From the NCBI GenBank assembly GCA_965246765.1, contig CBDFFJ010000007.1:169182-233181 (forward strand): a stretch of DNA of 64,000 nucleotides. Reading direction: 5' to 3'. Shown in pieces: positions 7,791 through 16,116 of this stretch (position 1 is the stretch's first letter; every line of letters begins with the position of its first letter). Source of the stretch: UBA1952 sp965246765. Its GTDB lineage: Bacteria > Bacteroidota > Bacteroidia > Chitinophagales > Chitinophagaceae. The notes under the pieces were generated by a model. It had not been told where the DNA came from. It saw nothing but the letters and a program-made list of their open reading frames with translations, and made no database searches. The position numbers and the translations under genes are program-made.

Positions 7791-10559
7791 TTACTTCTTC
7801 GTGACGCGGATATCTATGCGGCGGTTTTGCGCCTTGCATTCTTTCGTATCGTTTGCTGCGCAAACGGGGTGCTGGCTGCTGTAGCCCTCGGCTTCCAGGC
7901 GACGACCGTCAACGCCTTCTTTCACGATAGCCGCCTTTGCCGTCTCGGCGCGCTCCTGCGACAATTTCATGTTGGCTGCATCGTCACCGGTATTGTCGGT
8001 GTAGCCGCCAAATTTCAGGTGGACGTCAGAATAGTTTTTAAGGATAGCGGCCATATTTTTCAGTTGTGCTTCAGAGCCGGCTTTCAGCTTTGAGCTACCA
8101 GTTTCAAAATAAAGGCGATCCATCGTAATCCAGCCTTGGGTCTTGTCATCAGAGACCGAGCCGTTGTTAAGAAAATCAACGAGCTTCTTTTCAGAAGACA
8201 TTGTGCCTACAGACATTTTCATGCCCTTCACATCCAGCTCACTTGCTTCGCCGGTTTCATAGACGAAGTCGCCAGCTTCATTCACGGTTCCTTTCACGGG
8301 GGAAGAGGGAATTGGCGCGGGACCGGCATTAGTAACTGTGTCCATTGGCATAGCAACAGTTCCTGCGATGCCATTCAGTTCCATCAGCGTCTTTAGCTTA
8401 TCGCCACGGCGCTGCATGATGCTGTCGTGGTGCATGTTGGCAAGTGTCGGTGCAATTACGAGGCTTACGATGCTCATCAGCTTGATGAGGATATTCATAG
8501 ACGGGCCGGATGTATCCTTGAACGGGTCGCCAACGGTATCGCCGGTTACGGATGCCTTGTGCGGCTCGCTCTTCTTGTAGTACATCTGGCCTTGTATCAG
8601 GACGCCCTTCTCAAAAGATTTTTTCGCATTATCCCATGCGCCGCCGGCGTTGTTCTGGAACATGCCCATGAGCACGCCGGTTACTGTTGCGCCTGCCAGG
8701 AAACCGCCCAGCACTTCAGGGCCGAAGATGAAGCCGATGATGAGCGGAGACACAATTGCGATTGCGCCCGGCAGCATCATCTTCTTAAGGGAAGCGGTTG
8801 TGGAAATAGCAACGCACTTATCATATTCCGGCTTGCCGGTGCCTTCCATAATGCCCGGAATCTCGCGGAACTGGCGGCGCACTTCCTGCACCATCGCCAT
8901 TGCAGCCTCGCCAACGGCACGGATGGCAAGAGAGGAGAAGATGAACGGAATCATGGCGCCTACAAAGAGGCCCGCCAGTACGTCCGCGCGATAAATGTCA
9001 ATGCCGTCAATTTTGGCGATGCCTACGAAGGCTGCGAAAAGGGCGAGGGCAGTGAGCGCCGCGGATGCGATTGCGAAGCCTTTACCGGTGGCGGCAGTTG
9101 TGTTACCTACTGCATCAAGAATGTCTGTTTTTTCACGAACGTCGGCAGGAAGCTCACTCATTTCGGCAATGCCGCCTGCATTATCCGCAATCGGGCCGAA
9201 GGCGTCAATCGCCAATTGCATACCTGTTGTAGCCATCATGCCTGCGGCGGCAATCGCGACGCCGTAAAGGCCTGCAAAGTAGAAGGAGCCATAGATGCCG
9301 CCAGCCAGCACGAGAATTGGCAGGAAGGTAGATTCCATACCGACCGCAAGACCGCCAATGACGTTTGTAGCGTGGCCGGTAGAAGATTGATTAATGATGG
9401 ACATCACCGGGCGCTTGCCCATGGCAGTGTAGTATTCTGTGATGACGCTCATCAGCGTGCCTACCACGAGGCCGACCATGATAGCGCCGAATACCCCGCC
9501 TTTCGTGAACTCATGACCACGCAGTACCATCGTATCTGGCATCAGGAATTGCACGAGACCGAAGGAGACAATCGCGGTCAGCACCATGGAACCGTAGTTG
9601 CCCATGTTCAGCGCCTTTTGTACAGCGGAAGTTGAGATGCCGGCCTTATCAGAAATGCGCACGAAGAAGGTGCCGATGATGGAAAGAATAACGCCTATGC
9701 CTGCAATGAGCATCGGCAGAAGAATCGGAGAAATACCGGAGAATGCGTCGTGCGCCATCGTCTCGGAGCCGAGCACCATGGTAGCCAGAACCGTTGCTAC
9801 ATAAGAGCCGAAAAGGTCAGCGCCCATGCCGGCTACGTCGCCTACATTATCGCCTACGTTGTCGGCGATCGTCGCCGGATTACGCGGGTCATCTTCGGGG
9901 ATGCCGGCTTCTACTTTACCTACAAGGTCAGCGCCTACGTCAGCAGCCTTTGTATAAATGCCGCCGCCTACGCGGGCGAAAAGGGCGATACTTTCTGCGC
10001 CAAGTGAGAAGCCAGTAAGAACTTCAATAGCCTTCTTCATTTCCATCGCGTCAAAGCCATTGCCAAGACCGAGGGAAGGCACGAACACTTTCAGAAGAAT
10101 AATAAAGATGGAACCCAGGCCCAGCACCGCCAGACCGGCAACGCCGAGGCCCATCACCGAGCCGCCCGTGAAGGATACTTTCAGCGCTTTGCTGAGTGAA
10201 GTACGTGCCGCCTGCGCCGTGCGCACATTCGCCTTGGTGGCGATGTTCATACCGATATAACCGGCGGTGGCGGAGAACACAGCGCCCACAAGAAATGCAA
10301 CCGCGATGCTCCAGTGGCTTTCATTATTAGTGTAGCCCATCACGCCGAGCAACAGGGCCGCGATGATGGCGAAGTAGGTCAGGATTTTCCATTCCGCCTT
10401 CAGAAAGGCCATCGCGCCTTCGGCAATGTAGCGAGCGATTTCTTTCATCCGGTCGTTGCCGGCGTCTTGCCTGCCCACCCAGGAGCCGCGGGCGGCTGTA
10501 AACAGCAAACCAATTACGCCGCAAAGGGGCACGAGGTACAGAAGTACTTCTTTATTCAT
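7791..10559 (-). CDS. hppA: Membrane ion-pumping pyrophosphatase fused to OmpA-like domain
   Basis: 922 residues. Residues 1-708 are a complete M-PPase with about 16 membrane helices; the PPi/Mg site shows EDDPRNPATIADNVGDNVGD (222-241). GNTTAATGKG has Ala489 and Gly492, as in K+-dependent enzymes rather than the Lys/Thr of K+-independent ones. The usual gate glutamate in DLFESY is Gly251 here, and a Glu appears at 189 (GAESIALF, usually GASSIALF); I recall such a relocation from Flavobacterium-type H+ pumps. After a linker (709-811), residues 812-922 are an OmpA/MotB domain with TDNTG (Asp855) and the NRRID arginines that bind peptidoglycan. In this family the C-terminus faces away from the cytoplasm, so the OmpA part would sit in the periplasm. 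Confidence 0.95.
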   Translation of the reverse strand: MNKEVLLYLVPLCGVIGLLFTAARGSWVGRQDAGNDRMKEIARYIAEGAMAFLKAEWKILTYFAIIAALLLGVMGYTNNESHWSIAVAFLVGAVFSATAGYIGMNIATKANVRTAQAARTSLSKALKVSFTGGSVMGLGVAGLAVLGLGSIFIILLKVFVPSLGLGNGFDAMEMKKAIEVLTGFSLGAESIALFARVGGGIYTKAADVGADLVGKVEAGIPEDDPRNPATIADNVGDNVGDVAGMGADLFGSYVATVLATMVLGSETMAHDAFSGISPILLPMLIAGIGVILSIIGTFFVRISDKAGISTSAVQKALNMGNYGSMVLTAIVSFGLVQFLMPDTMVLRGHEFTKGGVFGAIMVGLVVGTLMSVITEYYTAMGKRPVMSIINQSSTGHATNVIGGLAVGMESTFLPILVLAGGIYGSFYFAGLYGVAIAAAGMMATTGMQLAIDAFGPIADNAGGIAEMSELPADVREKTDILDAVGNTTAATGKGFAIASAALTALALFAAFVGIAKIDGIDIYRADVLAGLFVGAMIPFIFSSLAIRAVGEAAMAMVQEVRRQFREIPGIMEGTGKPEYDKCVAISTTASLKKMMLPGAIAIVSPLIIGFIFGPEVLGGFLAGATVTGVLMGMFQNNAGGAWDNAKKSFEKGVLIQGQMYYKKSEPHKASVTGDTVGDPFKDTSGPSMNILIKLMSIVSLVIAPTLANMHHDSIMQRRGDKLKTLMELNGIAGTVAMPMDTVTNAGPAPIPSSPVKGTVNEAGDFVYETGEASELDVKGMKMSVGTMSSEKKLVDFLNNGSVSDDKTQGWITMDRLYFETGSSKLKAGSEAQLKNMAAILKNYSDVHLKFGGYTDNTGDDAANMKLSQERAETAKAAIVKEGVDGRRLEAEGYSSQHPVCAANDTKECKAQNRRIDIRVTKK

Positions 10560-10583
10560 CTAATCTTGATTTTTAAAAGTCGG

Positions 10584-10591
10584 CAAAGATA
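10584..10591 (-). promoter_or_regulatory. -7 promoter element TATCTTTG for hppA
   Basis: Exact TAnnTTTG on the minus strand, 24 bases before the hppA ATG at 10559. A -33 TTG is not obvious. Confidence 0.5.
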
Positions 10592-10772
10592 ATGGCTGAC
10601 GGTTAGGAAGAAAGGAGAATGGCGCACAGCGGCGGGCGCGGGCGGCATATTCTGGCAGCATATCCGCACGCGAAGAAAGCCTAAAGGACGATAAAAGGAT
10701 CGTTGAGCAGCCATCAATGTATTCGCGGTATTTTCGCGCTTTAAGCGCATCTACCCATTCAGACACAAGCTC

Positions 10773-12134
10773 ATGCATAAAGTTTTTGACAACATCCTTC
10801 AGACGATTGGCGACACGCCTCTGGTACGCCTCAACAAAGTAGTGGCCGGGCTACCCTGCCCCGTTTATGCAAAGCTGGAATATGGCAATCCCGGCAATTC
10901 CATCAAAGACCGTATGGCGCTTAAAATGCTGGAAGTGGCGGAGCAGGAAGGGAAGATTAAGCCCGGCGGTACTATTATAGAAGGCACCAGCGGCAACACC
11001 GGAATGGGCCTGGCGATTGCAGCCATTATCAAGGGCTACAAATGCATTTTCACAACTACCGACAAGCAGAGCAAGGAAAAAGCTGATATTCTGAAGGCGA
11101 TGGGCGCTGAGGTGATCGTGTGCCCGACTAATGTAGAGCCGGACGACCCGCGCAGCTACTACAGCGTCAGCAAGCGCCTGGCAACCGAAATACCTAATTC
11201 CTGGTATGTCAATCAGTATGATAACCTCGCCAACCGGCTTGCGCACTACGAGCAAACCGGTCCGGAAATCTGGAAGCAGACGGATGGCAAAGTGACGCAT
11301 CTGGTGGTGGCGGCCGGTACTGGCGGTACCATCGTTGGCACCTCGCAATATCTGAAGGAGCAAAATCCTGCCGTTCAGGCCTGGGCAATTGACACTTACG
11401 GCTCCCTGCTGAAAAAATGGTTTGATACAGGCGACCTGGACATGGGCGAGGTGCATCCTTATATCAGCGAAGGCTTTGGGGAAGATTTTCTGCCGCAGAA
11501 CTACATCCGTGAGACGATTGATCTGTTTGAGAAAGTGACGGACAAGGATGGCGCAGTAATGGCGCGGCGCATTGCCAAAGAAGAAGGAATCTTCGTTGGC
11601 TACAGTGCCGGCAGCGTGGTGGCAGGCCTGCGCCAGTTGAAGGACAAGCTTACGAAGGATGATTTTGTAGTGGTGATATTCCACGATCACGGTAGCCGCT
11701 ATGTCGGCAAAATTTACAATGACGAATGGATGCTTGACCGCGGTTTTCTGGATGTAAACACCGTGAAGGATCTGATCGGCGGCCTCGGTCGCCGGCGCTT
11801 AGTGACGCTTCGCAAATCGCAGAAAGTGAGCGAGGCGCTGGAGCTGATGAAGAAGTACGACATAGAGCAGATACCGGTTGAGGAAAGCCGTGAGATGCTC
11901 GGCGTCATCACGCAGCAAGGCCTGTTCAAAAAGATGCTTGAGGAAGACGGCATTCGCGAAAAGACAGTTGCAGATGTCATGGAAAAGCCTTTGCCGGTGG
12001 TGGAGATGGATACTCAGATTGATCGCCTCACGAAGTACATCAACAAAGACAATGGCGCCGTCCTGGCAAAAGATGAAAGCGGTGATTTTCATATCCTGAC
12101 GAAGTATGATGTCCTGAACGCCCTGGGGAAGTAA
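10773..12134 (+). CDS. cbs: Cystathionine beta-synthase (PLP enzyme with C-terminal CBS pair)
   Basis: 453 residues. The PLP fold type II core has the Schiff-base lysine Lys45 in GNSIKDRM and the phosphate-binding loop GTSGNTG (71-77); AAGTGGTI is the second glycine loop. About 120 residues after the core form two CBS domains (VKDLIGGLGRRRLVTL onward), as in eukaryotic-type CBS, without the N-terminal haem domain. It condenses serine or O-acetylserine with homocysteine or sulfide; the CBS pair argues for cystathionine synthesis over plain CysK activity. The next gene overlaps its stop by one base (TAATG), so the two are coupled. The CBS pair may bind adenosyl ligands; that is inferred. Confidence 0.9.
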   Translation: MHKVFDNILQTIGDTPLVRLNKVVAGLPCPVYAKLEYGNPGNSIKDRMALKMLEVAEQEGKIKPGGTIIEGTSGNTGMGLAIAAIIKGYKCIFTTTDKQSKEKADILKAMGAEVIVCPTNVEPDDPRSYYSVSKRLATEIPNSWYVNQYDNLANRLAHYEQTGPEIWKQTDGKVTHLVVAAGTGGTIVGTSQYLKEQNPAVQAWAIDTYGSLLKKWFDTGDLDMGEVHPYISEGFGEDFLPQNYIRETIDLFEKVTDKDGAVMARRIAKEEGIFVGYSAGSVVAGLRQLKDKLTKDDFVVVIFHDHGSRYVGKIYNDEWMLDRGFLDVNTVKDLIGGLGRRRLVTLRKSQKVSEALELMKKYDIEQIPVEESREMLGVITQQGLFKKMLEEDGIREKTVADVMEKPLPVVEMDTQIDRLTKYINKDNGAVLAKDESGDFHILTKYDVLNALGK

Positions 12135-12493
12135 TGCAGACATTCTACGATCGTTTTTTCCGGCAGCTGCCCATCGTCTTTCCGCTGGTGGCGCTGTTTC
12201 ACTTTGTGCGGATAGTAACAGCTCTGCTTACCTCTGCTGAAGTAGGTGTACTTGACTCGCCCATCTGCTATGGCTCCTGCGCCGAACTGATGCTCTACGC
12301 AGGCTTGTGGGTTGCGGTCTGTGACCGGCGGCGCTGGGCGGCAGTCGGATACATCACGCTCACCGCCGCCAATCTGCTCCTCTATTTTTTCAGCGCGAAA
12401 GACACACTCTGGCACCAGATAAGCGATGCGCTCCTGCCTTTTGACGTGCTGATGTGCGTATTCCTGTTGTTTTACTACAAACGCTTTCGCTGA
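12134..12493 (+). CDS. Small hypothetical membrane protein
   Basis: 119 residues, starting in the stop codon of cbs (TAATG). Four hydrophobic segments are seen: PIVFPLVALFHFVRIVTALL, the AELMLYAGLWVAVCD part, AAVGYITLTAANLLLYFF and FDVLMCVFLLFYY. It ends in a basic YKRFR tail. No motif for function is present. The tight packing between cbs and the receptor gene (two bases downstream) suggests one transcript of four genes up to 14846. I do not recognise a family. Confidence 0.7.
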   Translation: MQTFYDRFFRQLPIVFPLVALFHFVRIVTALLTSAEVGVLDSPICYGSCAELMLYAGLWVAVCDRRRWAAVGYITLTAANLLLYFFSAKDTLWHQISDALLPFDVLMCVFLLFYYKRFR

Positions 12494-12495
12494 GT

Positions 12496-13278
12496 ATGCC
12501 GCCGCTCGTTACGGACATGATAGGCAGGGTTGTAGAAGTACCGGAACGCCCGGGGCGCATTGTCTCGCTGGTACCTTCTCAAACGGAACTGCTTGCAGAT
12601 TTAGGACTGGAAGTGGAAGTGGTAGGCATCACCAAATTCTGCGTGCATCCGGAGCGCTGGTTTCGGACAAAGACGCGTGTGGGCGGCACGAAGTCAGTGC
12701 ATATGGAGCGCGTTGCCGCCTTAAAGCCCGACCTTATTATTGCCAACAAGGAAGAGAATGTCCGCGAGCAGATTGAGGAATTGGAAGCCATTGCGCCGGT
12801 TTGGGTCAGCGATGTAAAAACCTTGGCCGATGCTCTGGAAATGATAGCGCAGCTAAGCGTTGTTTGCGGCAAAGGGATTGAAGGCGAAGAAATAGCACAG
12901 CAAATTGCCAGTGCTTTCAATTTGCTGCCAATCCACGGCCGGATGCGGGTCATATATGGCATCTGGCGCAAACCCTGGATGTGGGCAGGCGACGATACGT
13001 TCATCCATGACTTGCTGGAGCGCTGCGGCTGGCAAAATGCCTTACATGGGTCACCACGATATCCTGACGTGTCGCTGGAAGCTTTGGCAGCTTTGCAGCC
13101 GGATCTGGTGCTGCTGTCCTCAGAGCCATATCCTTTCAAAGAAGCGCACATTGCCGAAGTGCAGGCGGCGCTGCCCGAAGCCGAGATTCGCCTCGTTGAC
13201 GGCGAAATGTTTTCCTGGTATGGAAGCCGCCTCTTGCAGACGCCGGACTATCTTGCCGGCTTACTGCAATCCTTGTGA
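12496..13278 (+). CDS. Helical-backbone metal/cobalamin receptor (BtuF-like)
   Basis: 260 residues from ATG at 12496, two bases after the previous stop. The fold type III substrate-binding signature is clear: PGRIVSLVPSQTELLADLGLE, then GGTKSVHMERVAALKPDLIIANKEE and later LEALAALQPDLVLLSSEPYPF. BtuF and related receptors bind vitamin B12, haem or siderophore-metal complexes in the periplasm. Here no signal peptide is found at this start, and the alternative upstream start at 12454 adds only a weak hydrophobic stretch within the preceding gene. No permease or ATPase genes are adjacent, so it may be a cytoplasmic binding protein or work with a transporter elsewhere. Confidence 0.8.
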   Translation: MPPLVTDMIGRVVEVPERPGRIVSLVPSQTELLADLGLEVEVVGITKFCVHPERWFRTKTRVGGTKSVHMERVAALKPDLIIANKEENVREQIEELEAIAPVWVSDVKTLADALEMIAQLSVVCGKGIEGEEIAQQIASAFNLLPIHGRMRVIYGIWRKPWMWAGDDTFIHDLLERCGWQNALHGSPRYPDVSLEALAALQPDLVLLSSEPYPFKEAHIAEVQAALPEAEIRLVDGEMFSWYGSRLLQTPDYLAGLLQSL

Positions 13279-14846
13279 CTACCGAAGTAAGCATTAAGCC
13301 GCTACAGCCTGTTCATTTGCTGATAAGCGTAGTTCTGTTCTGCGTCCTGTTTGCGATCAGCTATCCATATTATCGCTACTTCGTTGATCCGGACGCGGTT
13401 GCCTACCTCACCATGGCGGAGCGTGCCGCTGCCGGTGAGCCAATGCGGCTGGTAAACGCACTCTGGAGCCCGCTGCACCCGGCCTTTGTTGCGCTTTGCA
13501 TGAAGGCCGGAGTACCGTCTCTACTGGCAGCACAGCTCACGAACGGGCTGGCTTGCCTGCTGATTATCGTAGTCACTTACAGCCTGTTCCGCCGTTTCCG
13601 GGTTGAGCGTTTCCTGGGTATCTGCGCTTTAAGCGCAGTTTCTGCCTTCCTGACTTATGCGCTTTACAAGCAACTGTTTTGCGATCTCTGGCAAGTGGGT
13701 CTTCTGCTCGTATATCTACTGCTTGCAACAAGCGGAAATTTTCTGACGAGACCTGTGCTTTGGTTTCTGTGCGCAGTTGTGATGGCGCTTGCTGCTTATG
13801 CCAAAGTATATTCATTCTACTTCCTGCTGCTGCACTTTCCGGCGATGCTGTGGTTGTGGCGGCGCAAGTCCGGCGGCACTTTCCCGTGGAAGCCATACCT
13901 GCTGGTTATGACATTCCAGCTCCTCCTTTTGGCGCCCTGGACCTTCCTGATGCACAAAAAATATGGCGTCTGGGCATTCTCTAAAAGCGGGGCGCTGAAT
14001 ACAAGCTGGACGCTTGTCGGACACAAGTCGCTTCGCCCGGACATTGCGGCGCTTATCCCGCCCCCTTATCCCAATTCGCCTTATACCTGGGAAGACCCTT
14101 ATTTGTCAGAGGGGGCTTTGCACGCGCGTTTTGAAAGCCTGGCATTGATGAAGAGCCAGGCAGGCCATGCCGGGCAGGCCGCTTTACAGGGTGTAGCGGC
14201 TGGCAATCAGATTTCTTCGTTGCTGCTGCCGATAATCGCAGCCAGCCTTTTGCTGGTATTTTTTAAGCGGCGCAGCACCATTTTTACCGTAGCGGACAAG
14301 ATATTGCTGGCAGCGGCCTCTATTTTGCCGCTCGGATACCTGCTGCTGCATTTTGAAGCGCGCTATATCTGGCTTTTAGTGCCGCTTGGGATGTTGCTGG
14401 GCGCAGCTTGGCTGCAAATGTTCCGGCAGAAGCTTTCCAATGAGCGCGGCTACAGGATCGCCTGTGTGCTATTTGCCCTCTCGTTTATAGCTTATCCCGC
14501 ATACGACATGAAAACGCTCTATCGCAAAGGCGAAAGCGTCTATAATCTGGCGGGCAGCCTGGCGAAGATGGGCATTCGCGGATCCTTTGCGTCTAACGAT
14601 AACCCGGGCCGTGCGGGCTGCCTTGCCTACTGGCTTGCGTGCAACTATTATGCTCCTGCGGGTGAAGTGATTAATCCCGAAGCACTCCTCGCAGACATGC
14701 GCCGTTACAAGGTCGCCTTTTACTTTCATCACCAAAACGGAATTGACGGCGCCGGCGCATTTATGCTGGACGAACAGGGACAGCCGTTTAAACGCGTGGA
14801 CGGCGGAAAGATCAATGGCATGCAGGTGTTTTTGATAACTCCTTAA
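13275..14846 (+). CDS. Polytopic membrane glycosyltransferase-like protein (GT39/ArnT type)
   Basis: 523 residues, starting GTG at 13275 in a GTGA overlap with the previous stop. Around ten membrane helices are predicted by eye, beginning PVHLLISVVLFCVLFAISYP. The first large loop has DPDAVAYLTMAERAAAGEP, matching the acidic loop that holds the catalytic residue in GT-C enzymes such as ArnT or protein mannosyltransferases; the WSPLHPAFV part is also typical. A soluble C-terminal domain of about 100 residues follows the last helix. It would use a polyprenyl-phosphate sugar to glycosylate an envelope lipid or protein. The acceptor cannot be told. Confidence 0.72.
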   Translation: MTTEVSIKPLQPVHLLISVVLFCVLFAISYPYYRYFVDPDAVAYLTMAERAAAGEPMRLVNALWSPLHPAFVALCMKAGVPSLLAAQLTNGLACLLIIVVTYSLFRRFRVERFLGICALSAVSAFLTYALYKQLFCDLWQVGLLLVYLLLATSGNFLTRPVLWFLCAVVMALAAYAKVYSFYFLLLHFPAMLWLWRRKSGGTFPWKPYLLVMTFQLLLLAPWTFLMHKKYGVWAFSKSGALNTSWTLVGHKSLRPDIAALIPPPYPNSPYTWEDPYLSEGALHARFESLALMKSQAGHAGQAALQGVAAGNQISSLLLPIIAASLLLVFFKRRSTIFTVADKILLAAASILPLGYLLLHFEARYIWLLVPLGMLLGAAWLQMFRQKLSNERGYRIACVLFALSFIAYPAYDMKTLYRKGESVYNLAGSLAKMGIRGSFASNDNPGRAGCLAYWLACNYYAPAGEVINPEALLADMRRYKVAFYFHHQNGIDGAGAFMLDEQGQPFKRVDGGKINGMQVFLITP

Positions 14847-14889
14847 CGGATTAACTACAGAACGAATCAGGCGTTTAGCGGCAGGCCCT

Positions 14890-14897
14890 TACCTTTG
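14890..14897 (+). promoter_or_regulatory. -7 promoter element TACCTTTG for fbaB
   Basis: Exact TAnnTTTG, 26 bases before the ATG of the aldolase gene at 14924; a clear -33 TTG is not seen. Confidence 0.5.
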
Positions 14898-14923
14898 CCG
14901 CCGCTAAAAAAGCTATATTTTAT

Positions 14924-15997
14924 ATGTCTGCAACCGCTACTTCTGCCTCGCGTATTGAGGAGCTTCTGGCCGATAAAGCCGAGTATTATCTTGACCATCA
15001 ATGCACAACGATTGACAAGAGCCAGATTCACCTTCCGTCCGCCGACAATGTAAGCGAAGTATGGAGCCATTCTAACCGCAACATTCAGACCCTGAGCTCT
15101 ATCCAGGCATTGCAGAATAATGGCCGCCTCGCGGGAACCGGTTATGTAAGCATTCTGCCTGTGGATCAGGGTATTGAGCACAGCGCAGGTGCTTCTTTTG
15201 CGCCAAATCCAATCTATTTTGATCCGGAGAACATTGTGAAGCTGGCAATGGAAGGCGGATGTAATGCCGTGGCTTCTACCTATGGCGTGCTGGGCTCCGT
15301 CGCCCGCAAGTATGCGCACAAAATTCCATTTATTGTAAAAGTGAACCACAACGAGTTCATTTCTTACCCGAATAAGTTTGACCAGATCATGTTCGGCACT
15401 ATTAAGGATGCCTGGAACATGGGTGCTACAGCAATCGGTGCCACTATTTATTTTGGCTCGGATGAAAGCGCGCGCCAGATTGTTGAGATCGCTAAGGCTT
15501 TTGAATATGCGCACGAGCTGGGCATGGCCACAGTGCTTTGGTGCTACTTGCGCAACAGTGCTTTCAAGAAGGATGGCGTAGATTATCATACCGCCGCCGA
15601 CCTTACGGCACAGGCAAATCACCTTGGCGTAACGCTTCAGGCCGATATCATCAAGCAGAAGCTTCCTGCCGGCAATGGCGGCTACAATGCCATCAACTTT
15701 GGCAAAACGCACAAGAATGTATATGAGAAGCTGACTACGGATCACCCGATTGATCTTTGCCGTTATCAGGTGGCCAACTGCTACATGGGTCGTGTTGGTC
15801 TTATTAACTCAGGCGGTGAGAGCAAGGGCGCTACCGATCTGCAGGAAGCCGTAATGACTGCCGTAGTGAACAAGCGCGCGGGTGGCATGGGTCTGATCTC
15901 AGGTCGTAAAGCGTTCCAGAAGGATATGAAGGTGGGCATTGAATTGCTCAATACCATTCAGGACGTTTATCTGGATGAGAGTATTACGATTGCATAA
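14924..15997 (+). CDS. fbaB: Class I fructose-bisphosphate aldolase, FbaB/DhnA type
   Basis: 357 residues, the size of Escherichia coli FbaB, with the same characteristic blocks: LPVDQGIEHSAGASFAPNP, IPFIVKVNHNEF, GATIYFGSDES, RYQVANCYMGRVGLINSGGE and RAGGMGLISGRKAF. This Schiff-base aldolase interconverts fructose-1,6-bisphosphate with dihydroxyacetone phosphate and glyceraldehyde-3-phosphate, and is usually linked to gluconeogenesis. The catalytic lysine should lie in the IIKQKLPAGNGGY to INFGKTHKN region, by analogy with FbaB. It has its own promoter-like element and a strong bidirectional terminator, so it is monocistronic. Confidence 0.95.
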   Translation: MSATATSASRIEELLADKAEYYLDHQCTTIDKSQIHLPSADNVSEVWSHSNRNIQTLSSIQALQNNGRLAGTGYVSILPVDQGIEHSAGASFAPNPIYFDPENIVKLAMEGGCNAVASTYGVLGSVARKYAHKIPFIVKVNHNEFISYPNKFDQIMFGTIKDAWNMGATAIGATIYFGSDESARQIVEIAKAFEYAHELGMATVLWCYLRNSAFKKDGVDYHTAADLTAQANHLGVTLQADIIKQKLPAGNGGYNAINFGKTHKNVYEKLTTDHPIDLCRYQVANCYMGRVGLINSGGESKGATDLQEAVMTAVVNKRAGGMGLISGRKAFQKDMKVGIELLNTIQDVYLDESITIA

Positions 15998-16009
15998 GAA
16001 AGGTCTTAG

Positions 16010-16043
16010 AAAAAAGCCGCTTCAATTCTGAAGCGGCTTTTTT
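16010..16043 (+). terminator. Rho-independent terminator of fbaB
   Basis: AAAAAGCCGCTTCA pairs with the mirror TGAAGCGGCTTTTTT stem across a short loop; flanking A and T runs make it bidirectional. Confidence 0.9.
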
Positions 16044-16063
16044 GTGCCGCCATGTGGCGAATA

Positions 16064-16094
16064 AGAAAAGCCTGCGACTGGCGCAGGCTTTTCT
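16064..16094 (-). terminator. Rho-independent terminator of the beta-propeller lipoprotein gene
   Basis: AGAAAAGCCTGCG pairs with CGCAGGCTTTTCT over a five-base loop, 22 bases past the stop of the minus-strand gene. Confidence 0.85.
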
Positions 16095-16116
16095 CTTTAG
16101 AAAGAAGGAAAGTTAT

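Noticed and set aside
8427..9635. 402-codon open frame antisense to the pyrophosphatase gene
   Set aside because: It is a shadow of a strongly conserved GC-rich gene on the other strand; composition (His, Cys, Arg-rich) is that of an antisense frame.
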